64,000 nt of DNA from Salinivibrio costicola subsp. costicola ATCC 33508 = LMG 11651 (GCA_000565345.1 AQOF01000023.1:1-64000), one strand, 5' to 3'; counted from the first letter of the stretch, positions 27,784 through 38,839 are shown. Numbers and translations are program-made. The notes: a model not told the origin generated them from the letters alone.

Positions 27784-29035
27784 ATGAGCTTACAAACGAT
27801 GGGTAAGTCGGCAAAAGACGCCGCTTACCAACTGGCAATCACATCGACCGCGACGAAAAACCAGGCGTTAGCGATCATTGCCGATGAACTTGATGCACAG
27901 CAGGCGGCCATTTTAGCCGCAAACCAAATCGATCTTGCCGCCGCTCGCGAGGCACAGATGGATGCCGCGATGTTGGATAGACTCACACTGACCCCAGAAC
28001 GCCTCACCAATATGGCAAAAGACGTTAGGCAAGTCATCGCATTAGCCGATCCTGTCGGTCAACAGTTCGATCATAAACTGCTCGAAAATGGCCTGTCATT
28101 ATCCAAGCGACGTGAGCCTCTGGGCGTGATTGGTGTGATTTATGAAGCGCGTCCAAATGTCACCATCGATATTGCCGCGTTATGCTTGAAAACCGGCAAT
28201 GCCAGTATTTTACGCGGTGGCAAAGAAACGTTCGCAACCAACCAGGTGCTGGTGAATGTGATCCAAACAGGGTTAGAAAAAGCAGGCCTTCCGCTCGCGT
28301 CCGTTCAGTATATTGATAAGCCCGATCGCGCCCTCGTCTCTGAACTGCTGACCCTTGATGATTACGTCGATATGATTATTCCCCGTGGTGGAGCAGGCTG
28401 CATAAAATGTGCAAGCAAAACAGTACCATTCCTGTCATTATCGGAGGTTTTGGTATTAGTCATCTGTATGTTGATCACAGTGCTGATCTTGATAGAGCGC
28501 CAGAGGTGATCCTCAATGCAAAAAAAGATCGCCCATCAGCGTGCAATGCATTGGACACCTTGTTAGTGCATAAGGACGTAGCTGCGCAGTTGTTCTCGCG
28601 TTTAGTCACGCTGTTTAATCAACATAAGCTGAATGTTGTCGCCGCATCAAGTGCATTACCCTATCTGGATGGTGTTGAGCAGTTACGTGAAGCACAAGCG
28701 GGTGACTTTGATACTGAGTGGCTAGGGCCGACACTGGGTGTGGCCGTTGTTGATGACGTGGATCAGGCGCTTGCGCACATGAGGACCCATAATGCGAGTC
28801 ACTCTGATGCCATACTGACTAATGATTTACAATCGGCTGAAGCTTTATCAACGGTGCCGGATCGGCGGCTGTGTATGTCAATGCATCAACGCGTTTTACC
28901 GATGGTGCGCAGTTTGGTCTTGGCGCTGAAGTGGCGGTATCCACTCAAAAGCTCCATGCCCGCGGTCCGATGGGACTCGAAGAGCTAACGACCTATAAAT
29001 GGGTTGGTAAGGCTGATTACTTATCGCGCGTATAA
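27784..29035 (+). CDS. proA: Gamma-glutamyl phosphate reductase (two frameshifts)
   Basis: NADPH-dependent reduction of glutamyl phosphate to glutamate semialdehyde, the second proline step. The aldehyde dehydrogenase fold is readable across three frames. Breaks are single missing bases near 28397-28400 (PRGGAG then [13 protein letters not shown]) and in the T run at 28844-28846 (SAEA then [16 protein letters not shown]). The catalytic cysteine is in [14 protein letters not shown]. The restored end is [14 protein letters not shown] with the stop at 29033-29035, giving 417 residues, identical in length to E. coli ProA. Confidence 0.95.
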
Positions 29036-29067
29036 TGGCGAAAGTTAGTCAGTCATAACCGACTAAA

Positions 29068-29104
29068 AAAGCCGCAAGTGCATTCAGCACTTGCGGCTTT
29101 TTCT
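29068..29104. terminator. Bidirectional terminator between proA and lipA
   Basis: GCCGCAAGTGC (29071-29081) pairs perfectly with GCACTTGCGGC (29087-29097) around the loop ATTCA, with an A run before and a T run after. It serves convergent proA and lipA. Confidence 0.92.
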
Positions 29105-29132
29105 TATTTATCCGTGTGCCCACACGATAAGA

Positions 29133-30098
29133 CTATTTCACTTCAACGCCTTTTGCTTGCAAGTCTGCATGATAAGAGGATCGAACAAACGGGCCACAGG
29201 CTGCATGTGTAAAGCCAAGATCTAGCGCGATTTCTTTTAATTCATCGAATTCTTCTGGTGGCACATAGCGCTCAACCGGCAAGTGGTGACGGCTTGGGGC
29301 GAGGTACTGTCCTAGCGTTAGCATTGTGACACCATGCGCACGTAAGTCTTTGAGCACCTCGATAATTTCTTCTTTGGTCTCACCGAGACCCATCATCAAT
29401 CCTGACTTGGTTGGTACGTCTGGATGCATTTCGCCAAACTTTTGCAACAGATCCAGTGACCACTGATAATTAGCGCCGGGGCGCGCTTTTCGGTACAAAC
29501 GCGGTGCCGTTTCAAGGTTGTGGTTGAACACATCGGGTGGATTGTCACGCAAGATATCGAGGGCTTTATCCATACGACCACGGAAGTCAGGGACCAGTGT
29601 CTCTATTTGAATATCAGGGTTAAGCGTACGGATCTCACGGGTGCAATCGACAAAATGCTGAGCGCCGCCGTCGCGGAGATCATCACGATCCACCGAGGTG
29701 ATCACCACATAACGTAGCTTCATGTCCTTGATAGTTTGTGCCAAATGCTTTGGCTCTTCACTGTCAGGGGCCACAGGGCGGCCATGGGCCACATCACAGA
29801 AAGGGCAACGACGTGTACAGATGGCACCCAGAATCATAAAGGTTGCCGTACCGTGGCTAAAGCACTCAGCCAAGTTAGGACACGACGCTTCCTCACACAC
29901 CGAGTGGAGGTTATTTTTACGCATCGCGTCTTTAATTTCTTTTATACGCGCAGTTTCAGCCGGGAGCTTGATTTTCATCCAATCAGGCTTGCGCAGCACT
30001 TCTTTTTGCTCGGTCTGCATATTTTTGACCGGGATAAGCGCCATTTTATCGGCGTCGCGGTATTTAACGCCGCGTTCCATCTGAATCGGTTTGCTCAT
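29133..30098 (-). CDS. lipA: Lipoyl synthase
   Basis: Radical SAM enzyme inserting two sulfurs into protein-bound octanoate. Both 4Fe-4S clusters are evident: [12 protein letters not shown] (auxiliary cluster, CX4CX5C) and CTRRCPFCD (radical SAM CX3CX2C). The C-terminal RSSY arginine-serine motif is present in [12 protein letters not shown]. Length 321 residues, as in E. coli. Its start overlaps the lipB stop by 4 nt, so lipB-lipA is an operon. Confidence 0.97.
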   Translation of the reverse strand: MSKPIQMERGVKYRDADKMALIPVKNMQTEQKEVLRKPDWMKIKLPAETARIKEIKDAMRKNNLHSVCEEASCPNLAECFSHGTATFMILGAICTRRCPFCDVAHGRPVAPDSEEPKHLAQTIKDMKLRYVVITSVDRDDLRDGGAQHFVDCTREIRTLNPDIQIETLVPDFRGRMDKALDILRDNPPDVFNHNLETAPRLYRKARPGANYQWSLDLLQKFGEMHPDVPTKSGLMMGLGETKEEIIEVLKDLRAHGVTMLTLGQYLAPSRHHLPVERYVPPEEFDELKEIALDLGFTHAACGPFVRSSYHADLQAKGVEVK

Positions 30099-30751
30099 AA
30101 ATCGCTGCTTTCCGTTGTAAACTCAACCTGAGAGTAACCTAACTGTTGAGTTAAAGTGTCTACCAGCACAGGTTGGACGTCAGCGAGTGTGACGTGATCA
30201 ACCTGATCGCTCAGTTGCGTCATGGCCATACCGGCATACCCACATGGGTTGATGCGCTGGAATGGTGATAAATCCATATTGATGTTTAGTGCCAATCCGT
30301 GGAATGAGCATCCGCGACGGATGCGGAGCCCAAGAGAACATATTTTTGCATCGTTAACGTAAACGCCAGGTGCATCGGGTCGCGCGTAAGCGTCGACGTG
30401 GAAGTGTGCCAGCGTGTCAACGACTAGATTTTCAATATGACTAACCAGTGCCCGCACACCGACTTTTTTTCTTTTAAGATTAATCAGGAAATAGGCAATC
30501 AGCTGACCGGGACCATGATAGGTAACTTGCCCCCCACGGTCTGATTGTACGACTGGAATGTCTCCCGGGACCAAAATATGTTCCGTTTTTCCCGCTTGTC
30601 CTTGGGTAAAAACGGGGTCATGTTCAACCAACCAGACCTCATCTTGGGTCTGTTCATCACGTGTGTCGGTGAAGTCACGCATCTGTTCCCAAACACGTGA
30701 ATACGGTTGACGGCCGAGGTGTCTCACAACGAGTTGGTGCTGCAAACCCAT
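30095..30751 (-). CDS. lipB: Octanoyl-(acyl carrier protein):protein octanoyltransferase
   Basis: Transfers octanoyl from ACP to lipoate-dependent E2 and H proteins, the step before LipA. The catalytic cysteine is in RINPCGYAG and the lysine in [11 protein letters not shown]; the substrate loop [14 protein letters not shown] is complete. At 218 residues it is normal in length. It is upstream of lipA with a 4-nt overlap and downstream of ybeD, the usual order. Confidence 0.96.
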   Translation of the reverse strand: MGLQHQLVVRHLGRQPYSRVWEQMRDFTDTRDEQTQDEVWLVEHDPVFTQGQAGKTEHILVPGDIPVVQSDRGGQVTYHGPGQLIAYFLINLKRKKVGVRALVSHIENLVVDTLAHFHVDAYARPDAPGVYVNDAKICSLGLRIRRGCSFHGLALNINMDLSPFQRINPCGYAGMAMTQLSDQVDHVTLADVQPVLVDTLTQQLGYSQVEFTTESSDL

Positions 30752-30786
30752 TTCCCATATTGTTGTCAGTGGCGATATTATAGAGC

Positions 30787-30812
30787 CTGGCGGCGTGATT
30801 AAAAGCCGCCAG
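30787..30812 (-). repeat. Stem-loop between ybeD and lipB
   Basis: CTGGCGGC / GCCGCCAG, an 8-bp stem with a 10-nt loop. On the minus strand it is followed not by a T run but by TATAAT (30777-30782), so it may be a weak terminator for ybeD just before the lipBA promoter. Confidence 0.5.
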
Positions 30813-30829
30813 TCGTGTGGGTATTTGAA

Positions 30830-31099
30830 TTAAAGGACCATACGGACGATATCAATATCGCTGAGTTCTTTATAAAGCGTCTCAACTTGCTCAATGGAGG
30901 TCGCTTTAATGGTAATAGACACAGAGTGATAGTTGCCTTTTGCACTCGGTTTGACGGCGGGGCTATAGTCTCCCGGCGCATGGCGTTGAATAACGCTTAA
31001 CACTTGATCCGGTAGCTCGGGTTTCGCTTGGCCCACGACCTTGTAGGTAAATTGGCAAGGAAACTCCAGCAGGTCTTTTAATTTTGGTTGCTCTTGCAT
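30830..31099 (-). CDS. ybeD: UPF0250 protein YbeD
   Basis: Small conserved cytoplasmic protein of ferredoxin-like fold, always found between dacA and lipB; its molecular function is not established. The 89 residues contain the family core [14 protein letters not shown] and the C-terminal [15 protein letters not shown]. The context suggests a role connected with lipoate or wall metabolism but nothing in the sequence shows which. Confidence 0.94.
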   Translation of the reverse strand: MQEQPKLKDLLEFPCQFTYKVVGQAKPELPDQVLSVIQRHAPGDYSPAVKPSAKGNYHSVSITIKATSIEQVETLYKELSDIDIVRMVL

Positions 31100-31183
31100 G
31101 TAAACTCCTAACAGTATGTCTGTTAAGACACACGTTTGTGCGATTGATCACGATTAACGCGAAATACTAATCGGCTAAGAGTC

Positions 31184-31217
31184 AGAAAACAAGCCGCCCA
31201 CGAGGTTGGAGGGCGGC
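31184..31217 (-). terminator. Terminator after dacA
   Basis: GCCGCCC (31193-31199) pairs with GGGCGGC (31211-31217); on the minus strand the stem is followed by TTGTTTTC. It separates dacA from ybeD. Confidence 0.7.
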
Positions 31218-31229
31218 GTAAAGTGGGCG

Positions 31230-32405
31230 TTATCCGAGTAAGTTTTTGAACATCATCACGATGTAGTCAATGAAACGGCTAAAGATACCGCCTTTTTCGA
31301 CATCGTTGAGGGCAACCAGTGGATATTCAGCGATGTCTTCATCATCAACTTGATAGAACAACTTACCGACCACGTCGCCCTGACTGATAGGCGCTTCGAG
31401 AGTTTGTTCTAAAACAAAGCTCGCTTTCAAATCGCGTGCTTTACCGCGAGGAAGAGTGACAAAGGTATCTTCGGTGACGCCTAGCGCGACTTCGTCTGTA
31501 TCACCCATCCATACTTTCTCAGTGACAAAGGTTTCATTGGCCTTATGCGGTGCAACTGTTTCAAAGAAACGGAAACCATAGTTCAGCAGCTTTTTACTCT
31601 CAGCCTTACGGGCATTTGCACTCTTCGTCCCCATGACAACTGAAATAAGACGCATGTCGCCCTCAGTCGCTGACGTGACGAGGTTGTAACCGGCCCCATC
31701 AGTGTGGCCCGTTTTAATGCCATCGACATTCAGGCTTTTATCCCAGAGCAAGCCATTACGGTTGTATTGAGTAATGCCGTTGTAGGTAAAGGCTTTTTCT
31801 TTGTATATCCGATACTCTTCTGGCACATCACGAATCAGCGCTTGGCCGAGTAACGCCATATCATAGGGGGTGGTATACAAATTTTGCGAGTCTAAACCAT
31901 GCACATTAGAAAAATGCGAGCTGTTCATGCCCAAGCTTTCGCCCCAGCGGTTCATCAAATCGACAAAGGCGTCTTCCGAGCCCGCAACATGTTCTGCCAT
32001 CGCCACACAGGCATCATTACCGGATTGGATGATGATACCGCGGTTTAGATCGGCCGCTTTGACCGTGGTACCGACCTCGATAAACATTTTTGACGATTCA
32101 GGGTAATTTTTTGCCCAAGCGTTTTCGCTAATGACAACATCATCGTCCATTGAAATGTTACCACGCTCGACTTCTTGGCCGATGACGTAGCTGGTCATCA
32201 TTTTGGTTAAGCTGGCTGGGTTGAGGCGCTCATGAGCATTATATTCTGCCAACACTTTGCCAGAATGGTAATCCATAAGCACATATCCTTTCGCCGCAAT
32301 TTGCGGTGCATCAGGGACGACAGCGGGCGCGGCTTGGACAGTCGCTGTGGTGAGCACAGCCGCGGAAAGCAGCGCGCGTATGCGAAAAACGGTTTTATTC
32401 ATCAT
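31230..32405 (-). CDS. dacA: D-alanyl-D-alanine carboxypeptidase PBP5
   Basis: Periplasmic penicillin-binding protein trimming the terminal D-Ala of peptidoglycan pentapeptides, important for cell shape. Signal peptide cleaves after VQA (about residue 25). Active-site motifs: Ser65-x-x-Lys68 (SLTK), SGN in IQSGNDAC, and KTG in GIKTGHTDGAG. A C-terminal beta domain and an amphipathic membrane anchor (FIDYIVMMFKNLLG) complete the protein. Length 391. It lies downstream of rlpA in the elongasome cluster. Confidence 0.97.
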   Translation of the reverse strand: MMNKTVFRIRALLSAAVLTTATVQAAPAVVPDAPQIAAKGYVLMDYHSGKVLAEYNAHERLNPASLTKMMTSYVIGQEVERGNISMDDDVVISENAWAKNYPESSKMFIEVGTTVKAADLNRGIIIQSGNDACVAMAEHVAGSEDAFVDLMNRWGESLGMNSSHFSNVHGLDSQNLYTTPYDMALLGQALIRDVPEEYRIYKEKAFTYNGITQYNRNGLLWDKSLNVDGIKTGHTDGAGYNLVTSATEGDMRLISVVMGTKSANARKAESKKLLNYGFRFFETVAPHKANETFVTEKVWMGDTDEVALGVTEDTFVTLPRGKARDLKASFVLEQTLEAPISQGDVVGKLFYQVDDEDIAEYPLVALNDVEKGGIFSRFIDYIVMMFKNLLG

Positions 32406-32494
32406 TGTTAGTACTTTTGTCGGTTATCGATGTCGATACTGTATTTGTCACTATACCAAATTGCGTAGAGAGCGACAGGCTCGATTTCTTTAAC

Positions 32495-33315
32495 TTATTG
32501 ATTATCTGTTTTGGCACTTGTTACCGTTGAGTCAGTATTCACAAGTGCCTCGGTGACGATAAAGGCGCCTGGCAATTGGTGTTGTTTTGCTGTGCGCATC
32601 GCTTGTTGTGCTTGGCCACGGTCGTAAAACGGACCAAAACGTACGCGATAAACTTGGTCACGGCGCGCGATATGAGTAGGTAGACCATGGTTTTTTGCTA
32701 ATTGTTCCGCGGTTTGATTGGCTTTTAAACCATCTGAAAGCGCCGCCAGTTGAACATAATAGGCATGATGCCGGGCGGAGTGCACTCATCTGCCTTGGGT
32801 TTTTCAGGGGAGATAAGCCGCAGTGAGACAGGCGCAGTGCCGGTTTTTAACACGTCCAACTTTTTCGCTGCAGCATAGCTAAGATCAATCACGCGTTGGT
32901 TGTGAAAAGGACCGCGGTCATTGACACGCACAACTGCTTTTTTGCCATTGTTTTGGTTAGTGACTTCGACATAGCTCGGCAAGGGCAAGGTTTTGTGCGC
33001 CGCAGACATGGAGTACATATCGTAGACCTCACCATTGGAGGTGCGATGGCCGTGAAACTTCTCTCCATACCAGGAGGCAATTCCTGCTTGTTGATACCCC
33101 TTAGGCTTACGTAAAATCTTGTATGACTGCCCGTTTAACGTGTAATCCTTATTACCCGCGAGGCTGTAAGGCTCATATTTAGGGTGTGCGTCCTCAACAT
33201 GAATGGTTTGTGGAACCCGCTCTGGGGCTTTGTCATTATGCATATCGTAGCGCCCTTGCTGGTTGCTACAGGCGCTGAATAAAAGGGAAGTAATAACAAC
33301 AAGAATAGCTCGCAT
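32495..33315 (-). CDS. rlpA: Septal ring lytic transglycosylase RlpA (one frameshift)
   Basis: Outer-membrane lipoprotein with a double-psi beta-barrel and C-terminal SPOR domain that binds denuded septal glycans. The lipobox is LLFSAC (Cys16). The RlpA domain reads GIASWYGEKFHGHRTSNGE and VVRVNDRGPFHNQRVIDLS. One base is missing near 32786-32788; the following frame gives ARHHAYYVQLAALSDG, the SPOR domain. Restored length about 273 residues. It sits between rodA (2 nt away) and dacA. Confidence 0.93.
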
Positions 33316-33317
33316 GT

Positions 33318-34435
33318 TTATGCCCTGGATAACATTTTACGGTGAGTATGAATGGACATGAGAATACCAAAACCCGCCATGAGCGTGACCATTGAGGTGC
33401 CACCATAGCTGATTAAAGGTAAGGGTACCCCAACCACAGGTAAAATACCGCTGACCATGCCAATGTTGACAAAAACATAAACAAAAAAGCTCAACACAAT
33501 ACTGCCCGCCATCATACGGCCAAAGGCGGTTTGTGCTCGGCTTGCCAACATTAACCCTCGCCCAATCAAAAACACATATAAAGCCAGTAGCACGCAAACA
33601 CCCACTAACCCCCATTCTTCGGCGATGACGGCAAAAATAAAATCAGTATGGCGTTCAGGGAGAAACTCGAGCTGCGATTGTGTTCCATGGAGCCAGCCTT
33701 TACCGGTTAAACCGCCCGAGCCTATCGCGATCTTAGATTGGATAATGTGATAGCCGGCACCGAGCGGATCCGATTCAGGATTAAACAAGGTAAGCACCCG
33801 TGTTCGTTGGTAATCGTGCATCAGGAAAAACCAAAGTACTGGTATAAAGCTGGCAAGCGCGACGACAGCAGCGGTGATGATTTTCCAACTGATACCGGCT
33901 AGGAACAACACGAATATGCCGGATGCGGCGATCAATATAGAGGTCCCTAAATCGGGTTGTTTGGCAATTATGAGTGTAGGGACCAACAACAAGAATAGCG
34001 CGATCAGCAAAGTAGATATTTTCGGGGGGAGGGGGTCTTTACCAATAAAGCGAGCCAGCATTAAAGCACCGCCAATTTAATGATTTCTGAAGGCTGAAAG
34101 GTAACAAAACCCAGATCAAGCCAGCGTTGTGCCCCTTTGGCGGTTTCTCCGACGAATAATACCGCCGCTAATAACACCACGCCTACGGCGTATAAATAGG
34201 GTGACCAAAACTCATAGTGGCGAGGAGGAACTTGGGCGAGTGCAAACATGACGGCAAGTGCCAGCGTCATGCGAATGGCTTGGCGTTCCATCATCGCCAG
34301 GCTTTGCCCGCTTGCGCTATACATGACCACCAGCCCGAAGCCCATTAGTAACAAAACACCAATCAGCATGGGCAAATCGAGATGTAAGCGGTCAAACAAA
34401 GAGCGTTTGGTGCTGGCTTGAGCTAACGAACTCAT
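33318..34435 (-). CDS. rodA: Peptidoglycan glycosyltransferase RodA (one frameshift)
   Basis: SEDS-family membrane polymerase of the cell elongation machinery, working with PBP2. The N-terminal part ends with [11 protein letters not shown]; one C is missing near 34066 and the sequence continues [15 protein letters not shown]. An apparent stop-start (TAATG) at the break is an artefact. The catalytic-loop region [13 protein letters not shown] and the C-terminal [14 protein letters not shown] signature are intact. Restored length 372 residues. It overlaps mrdA by one base. Confidence 0.95.
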
Positions 34436-36312
34436 TATTTTTCCTCCTTCGTCTCTTTGTCTTCCACTAGAATATGATCGAAGATACGGCGCGCGATCGG
34501 CGCACCATTGCTTGACCCGCCACCGGCATTTTCTAACACCATAGATACCGCGACTTCGGGATTTTCAAAAGGCGCGAACCCCATAAATAGCGCATGATCG
34601 CGCAGATGTTCGGCGATTTCATCGGCGTTATACTCTTCGTTTTCGCCTAGGCCAAAGACCTGAGCGGTGCCCGATTTTCCTCCCGATAGATACTCCGCGG
34701 AGCGGAAAGCACGACGCGCTGTCCCTTTACGCCCATGATTAACCAATTGCATGCCTTTTAGTCCCACATCCCAATACTTGTCCTCTACCCCTTTTATCGG
34801 TGGAAATGGCTCAGCCTTCGGTTTGTGTTCACCCGTTTCATCGCGGGTTTTCATTAATAGTTTTGGGGCTTTCACTTCGCCACGGTTAAGCAACACCGTA
34901 AGTGCTTTAACAATCTGCATGGGTGTCGCCGTCCAGTAGCCTTGTCCAATACCAACCGGAATGGTGTCACCCTTGTACCAAGGTTGCCGATAGCGGCTCA
35001 TTTTCCATTCTCGGTTAGGCATATTGGCACTGCTCTCTTCATGAATATCAATGCCAGTGTAATGACCAAACCCGAATCGACCCATCCATGATGATAATTT
35101 ATCAATCCCCATGTCGTAGGCGATTTGATAGAAAAACGTATCAACCGATTCTTCAATCGATTGAACAATATTAACGCGGCCATGGCCCCAGGTACGCCAG
35201 TCACGGAATGGACGGGTGTCTGAATTAGGGATGCGCCAATAACCAGGGTCATTGCGGGTGGTCTGGGTCGTGATCACGCCTTCTTCCAACGCAGAGACAG
35301 CGATAAAAGGCTTCACCGTTGAGGCGGGGGGATAAATGCCTAGGGTCGACCGATTCACCAGTGGGCGATCTTTATTATTGAGTAATTGCTGATACTGTTT
35401 ACTCGAAATGCCGTGGACGAATAAGTTCGGATCATAGCTTGGGGTCGATACCATGGCCAATACCCCGGAGGTATCAGGATCAACCACCACCACTGCACCA
35501 CGGCGATCGCCAAGAATACCGCGCACGTACAGCTGCAAATCAATATCGAGGTTGAGGATTAAGTCTTTACCGGGCTCAGGGGGAACGTATTTAAGTGTCC
35601 GGATCACACGACCTCGGCTATTCACTTCGACTTCCTGATAGCCGGCTTTTCCGTGTAACTCGGGCTCATAATATTTTTCTATCCCGAGTTTGCCAATGTC
35701 ACGCGTCGCTCGGTAGTTATTGAGCACGTCTTTTTGTCGCAACTTGGCAATATCGCGATCATTAATTCTTGCGACATAACCCAGCACGTGTGTCAACGCA
35801 TCGCCATATGGGTAATGACGTTTTAGATAGGCTTTGATTTCAACCCCGGTAAATTGATGCTGGTGGGCGGAAAAAATCGCGACCTCTTTGTCAGTCAGTT
35901 GTGTTTTGAGTGCCACGGCATTAAAACGGCGAGAGCGGCGACGTTCTTGTTGAAAACGTGCAATATCTTTGTCATCCAGCGACAACAAGCGCTTAAGCTT
36001 GGCCAAGGTTGCCGACATATCATCGACTTGCTCGGGGGTCACTTCTAAATGATAAACCGGGCGGTTTTCAGCCAGCAGTTTTCCATGGCGGTCATAAATG
36101 AGGCCACGGTTAGGCGCGACAGGGACCACTTTAATACGATTATCATTCGAGCGAGTTTGGTAGTCTTGATGCTCGGTTACTTGAATATGATAAAGGTTGG
36201 TGAGCAACGCTCCAACAAGCGCCATAATGCCGACAAAAGAGACAATAGCGCGGCGCACAAATAACGCAGCCTCGGTACTGTGGTCTCGGATTTCAACTCG
36301 TTGGCGCTTCAT
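34435..36312 (-). CDS. mrdA: Penicillin-binding protein 2 (elongation transpeptidase)
   Basis: Transpeptidase that crosslinks peptidoglycan during side-wall growth, partner of RodA. One membrane helix at about residues 20-42, a dimerisation domain, then the transpeptidase domain with Ser331-Thr-Val-Lys334, SVD in EESVDTF, and KSGTAQ. Length 625 residues, normal for PBP2. The gene lies between rlmH (6 nt away) and rodA, in the conserved rsfS-rlmH-mrdA-rodA-rlpA-dacA order. Confidence 0.97.
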   Translation of the reverse strand: MKRQRVEIRDHSTEAALFVRRAIVSFVGIMALVGALLTNLYHIQVTEHQDYQTRSNDNRIKVVPVAPNRGLIYDRHGKLLAENRPVYHLEVTPEQVDDMSATLAKLKRLLSLDDKDIARFQQERRRSRRFNAVALKTQLTDKEVAIFSAHQHQFTGVEIKAYLKRHYPYGDALTHVLGYVARINDRDIAKLRQKDVLNNYRATRDIGKLGIEKYYEPELHGKAGYQEVEVNSRGRVIRTLKYVPPEPGKDLILNLDIDLQLYVRGILGDRRGAVVVVDPDTSGVLAMVSTPSYDPNLFVHGISSKQYQQLLNNKDRPLVNRSTLGIYPPASTVKPFIAVSALEEGVITTQTTRNDPGYWRIPNSDTRPFRDWRTWGHGRVNIVQSIEESVDTFFYQIAYDMGIDKLSSWMGRFGFGHYTGIDIHEESSANMPNREWKMSRYRQPWYKGDTIPVGIGQGYWTATPMQIVKALTVLLNRGEVKAPKLLMKTRDETGEHKPKAEPFPPIKGVEDKYWDVGLKGMQLVNHGRKGTARRAFRSAEYLSGGKSGTAQVFGLGENEEYNADEIAEHLRDHALFMGFAPFENPEVAVSMVLENAGGGSSNGAPIARRIFDHILVEDKETKEEK

Positions 36313-36318
36313 CTGTCG

Positions 36319-36789
36319 TTATTCTCGATGATAAGGATGGTTGGTGGTGAGACTCCAAGCGCGATACAGGCTCTCCGCCATGATGACGCGAACCAGTGGG
36401 TGGGGCAGGGTCAGAGGCGAAAGTGACCAGCTTTGCTCAGCGGCTGCTTTACAGTCGGGGGCCAACCCTTCTGGGCCACCAATTAAAATGGCGACATCGC
36501 GCCCATCCAGTTTCCACTTTTCGAGTTGACTGGCTAATTGCGGCGTATTCCAAGGCTTGCCGGGAATATCTAAGGTAACGATACGACTACCTCGATTCAC
36601 CGCAGCGAGCATGGCTTCGCCTTCTTTTTGTAAAATGCGGGCAATGTCTGCATTTTTACCGCGTTTACCGGCAGGCACTTCAACCAGCTCAAGTGGCATG
36701 TCTTTTGGAAAGCGGCGCTGATACTCATCAAAGCCTTGTTGTACCCACTTGGGCATTTTATTGCCGACTGCAATCAACTGGATTTTCAT
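36319..36789 (-). CDS. rlmH: 23S rRNA pseudouridine-1915 N3-methyltransferase RlmH
   Basis: SPOUT-class methyltransferase acting on pseudouridine 1915 in helix 69 of 70S ribosomes. The 156-residue protein starts [20 protein letters not shown] and has the knot motif [14 protein letters not shown] plus the C-terminal [16 protein letters not shown] and NHPYHRE. All match the family. It is 3 nt from rsfS. Confidence 0.97.
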   Translation of the reverse strand: MKIQLIAVGNKMPKWVQQGFDEYQRRFPKDMPLELVEVPAGKRGKNADIARILQKEGEAMLAAVNRGSRIVTLDIPGKPWNTPQLASQLEKWKLDGRDVAILIGGPEGLAPDCKAAAEQSWSLSPLTLPHPLVRVIMAESLYRAWSLTTNHPYHRE

Positions 36790-36792
36790 GGA

Positions 36793-37111
36793 TTAATTCC
36801 AGAGTTTTTCCAGTTGATAAAGTTGGCGTTGTTCTTCTTGCATGACGTGAACCATGACGTCGCCTAAATCGACAACGACCCACTCACTGTCATCTTTGCC
36901 TTCTGTTCCCATGGCGCCAATATCAGCCGCTTGGGCTTGCTCACAAACGTGATCGGCAATTGAAGCCACATGGCGACGTGAATTGCCTGTACAAAGCACT
37001 AAAAAGTCAGTAATGCAGGATTTATCTCGTACGTCTAGCGTCACGATATCGCTGGCTTTTAACTCATTCGACTTTGTCGGCGACAAACTGTTTTAATTCG
37101 GTAGCTTGCAA
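36793..37111 (-). CDS. rsfS: Ribosome silencing factor RsfS (one frameshift)
   Basis: Binds L14 of the 50S subunit and blocks subunit joining when nutrients run out. The intact part from KASDIVTLDV onward ends YQLEKLWN. Upstream, the N-terminus LQATELKQFVADKVDEL is readable once an extra T at 37067-37068 is removed. The start is then TTG at 37111, with GAGG upstream, and the restored length of 105 residues equals E. coli RsfS. An annotation from the internal start would lose the first helix. Confidence 0.9.
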
Positions 37112-37179
37112 AGAGAACCTCGATGTATGTGCTGATTATATTCAGTGGCAGTATATCACTTGGCAGCCCTTTGGACACG

Positions 37180-38205
37180 CTAGGGCGCCAGAGGTTCGGC
37201 GGGTTGGCACATAAGTGCACAAAAATAGTGCAGATTAGGCCAAGGGTCACTGCCAAAATCGGTTTTTAACTGTATCTCTAACTCAGCGAGCTGGTGCAGT
37301 AATGAGGCGAGACGCACTTTGTTTAGCCGATTGAGTGCTGCGGTGATCATGGGTCTGCGCGCTTGCCAAACACGCAACTGATCGAATAGCACGTTGAGTG
37401 GTCGCCCTTGTTGCCCTTGCTCTTGGATTGTATAGAGTTGTTTGAGTTCTTTTTGGATCAAACGTAGTAACAAGGTGGGCTCTTCGCCTTCGGCATGCAG
37501 TTGTTCGATAATACGCTGCGCGCGATTAGCCTTACCGGCAAGTAGCGCATCGGTCAGTTGGAAAGGGGTGAAGTGATGATGCCGCGACAACGCACTCTCA
37601 ATCCGAGGTAAGGTAAGGGCACCATCGGGATAAAGTAAGTGGAGGATTTGTAAACTTTGCACCAGCGCGAGTAAGTTGCCTTCATGCCATTGGGCAAGCA
37701 ACTGCAGCGCGGGTTGATCGGGTTGTAGCCCGAGATGGCGGCAGCGCTGTTCAATAAAACGGGGCAAGTGACGTGCATCTGGGGTTTGGCAAACCACATA
37801 CAAGGCTTGCTTTGCCAACGTAGTAAACCACTTGGCACTTTCTTGCTTTTTATTAAGCCGCTCGCCTTGAACGAGCAAGAGAATATCAGGATGGAGGTAG
37901 CTGGCAAGCTCGGTCAGTTGCTTGGCTTGGGCGCTGTTCAGGCCATTTTCAGGACCGGTCAATTCAATAATCTGCCGAGAAGAAAACAAACTGAGGGCTT
38001 GGCAGCAGTCAAACACTTCTTGCCAATCTAATTGCCCATCAATCATAAACTTATGATGCTCTTCAAAGCCTTGTGAGCGTGCCGCGTGGCAAATGGCATC
38101 ACGAGACTCGAGCTTTAACAAAGGATCGGTGCCAAAGACTAAGTAAGTTTGACGCAGTGGCTGATTAAGCTGCTGCGCCAATTGTTCTGGATAGGCTCTC
38201 ATCAT
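37180..38205 (-). CDS. holA: DNA polymerase III delta subunit
   Basis: Clamp-loader wrench subunit that opens the beta clamp. The 341 residues show the HolA pattern: YLVFGTDPLLKLESRDAI at the N-terminus, then the AAA+-like domain with LLVQGERLNKKQESAKWF, and a C-terminal collar domain with LRLIQKELKQLYT. Start overlaps lptE stop by 4 nt. The order leuS-lptE-holA is conserved in enteric bacteria and vibrios. Confidence 0.95.
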   Translation of the reverse strand: MMRAYPEQLAQQLNQPLRQTYLVFGTDPLLKLESRDAICHAARSQGFEEHHKFMIDGQLDWQEVFDCCQALSLFSSRQIIELTGPENGLNSAQAKQLTELASYLHPDILLLVQGERLNKKQESAKWFTTLAKQALYVVCQTPDARHLPRFIEQRCRHLGLQPDQPALQLLAQWHEGNLLALVQSLQILHLLYPDGALTLPRIESALSRHHHFTPFQLTDALLAGKANRAQRIIEQLHAEGEEPTLLLRLIQKELKQLYTIQEQGQQGRPLNVLFDQLRVWQARRPMITAALNRLNKVRLASLLHQLAELEIQLKTDFGSDPWPNLHYFCALMCQPAEPLAP

Positions 38206-38825
38206 TGCGCGGGCTGTGTTTCAGTTTGACGCGTTTCGATGATCACATTGGGCTCAGTGGGCGCCTCTCCCTGTTCGAGTTGCTCTAATGCCGCTTGTTC
38301 TGCTTGCTGACGCTCAAATGCGGCGATATCCCCTTTCAGTTGAGACAGTTGACGCATAATTTGACGGGTCGCCTCGGTACGCATTTCTGCGACTAACTTA
38401 TTTTGCTCGACTGATTTGGCCAACGCGGTCAGTGGGTTATCGAGAAAGTTACGGCTTAAGGTCGTATTGTAGGTGTAGCTACCTTTCTCCGGCACGGTGA
38501 CACGATAACGTGCAACATAGCGAAACTCTTTCTCTGCCACTCGGCTGTTTTGATAGAGCGACAAAGTTTGTGCACTATCACTTTCGCTAAGCAACTCGAT
38601 ATTCGCCACGTCGTCAGAGGGTGACACCATCTGAACGTTATGTTGACGCAAAGCGTTGCGCATTTGGCGAGTCAGCTCCCCATAGGGGTCAAAACTCGTC
38701 AATGACACTTTGTCTACCTCATCGGGCAAATTATAGCTGCCACGCAAGGCAAACCCGCAAGACGCGATGGTCAGTGAGACCATCGCGACGAGCAGGGAGC
38801 GAAGCACAGTGTTAAACAGATCCAC
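38202..38825 (-). CDS. lptE: LPS-assembly lipoprotein LptE
   Basis: Outer-membrane lipoprotein that plugs the LptD barrel and helps insert LPS. The lipobox is LTIASCGF (Cys23), followed by ALRGSYNLP, characteristic of LptE. Length 207 residues including a Q/E-rich C-terminal tail of about 40 residues. It starts 14 nt after the restored leuS stop and overlaps holA. Confidence 0.94.
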   Translation of the reverse strand: MDLFNTVLRSLLVAMVSLTIASCGFALRGSYNLPDEVDKVSLTSFDPYGELTRQMRNALRQHNVQMVSPSDDVANIELLSESDSAQTLSLYQNSRVAEKEFRYVARYRVTVPEKGSYTYNTTLSRNFLDNPLTALAKSVEQNKLVAEMRTEATRQIMRQLSQLKGDIAAFERQQAEQAALEQLEQGEAPTEPNVIIETRQTETQPAQ

Positions 38826-38839
38826 TCCATCGCTCCTTG

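Noticed and set aside
28407..28988. Second proA fragment as a separate gene
   Set aside because: It is the middle of ProA; a further missing base at 28844-28846 scrambles its apparent end.
34061..34066. Apparent stop-start coupling (TAATG) inside rodA
   Set aside because: Both sides are parts of one RodA protein; a single missing base creates the stop.
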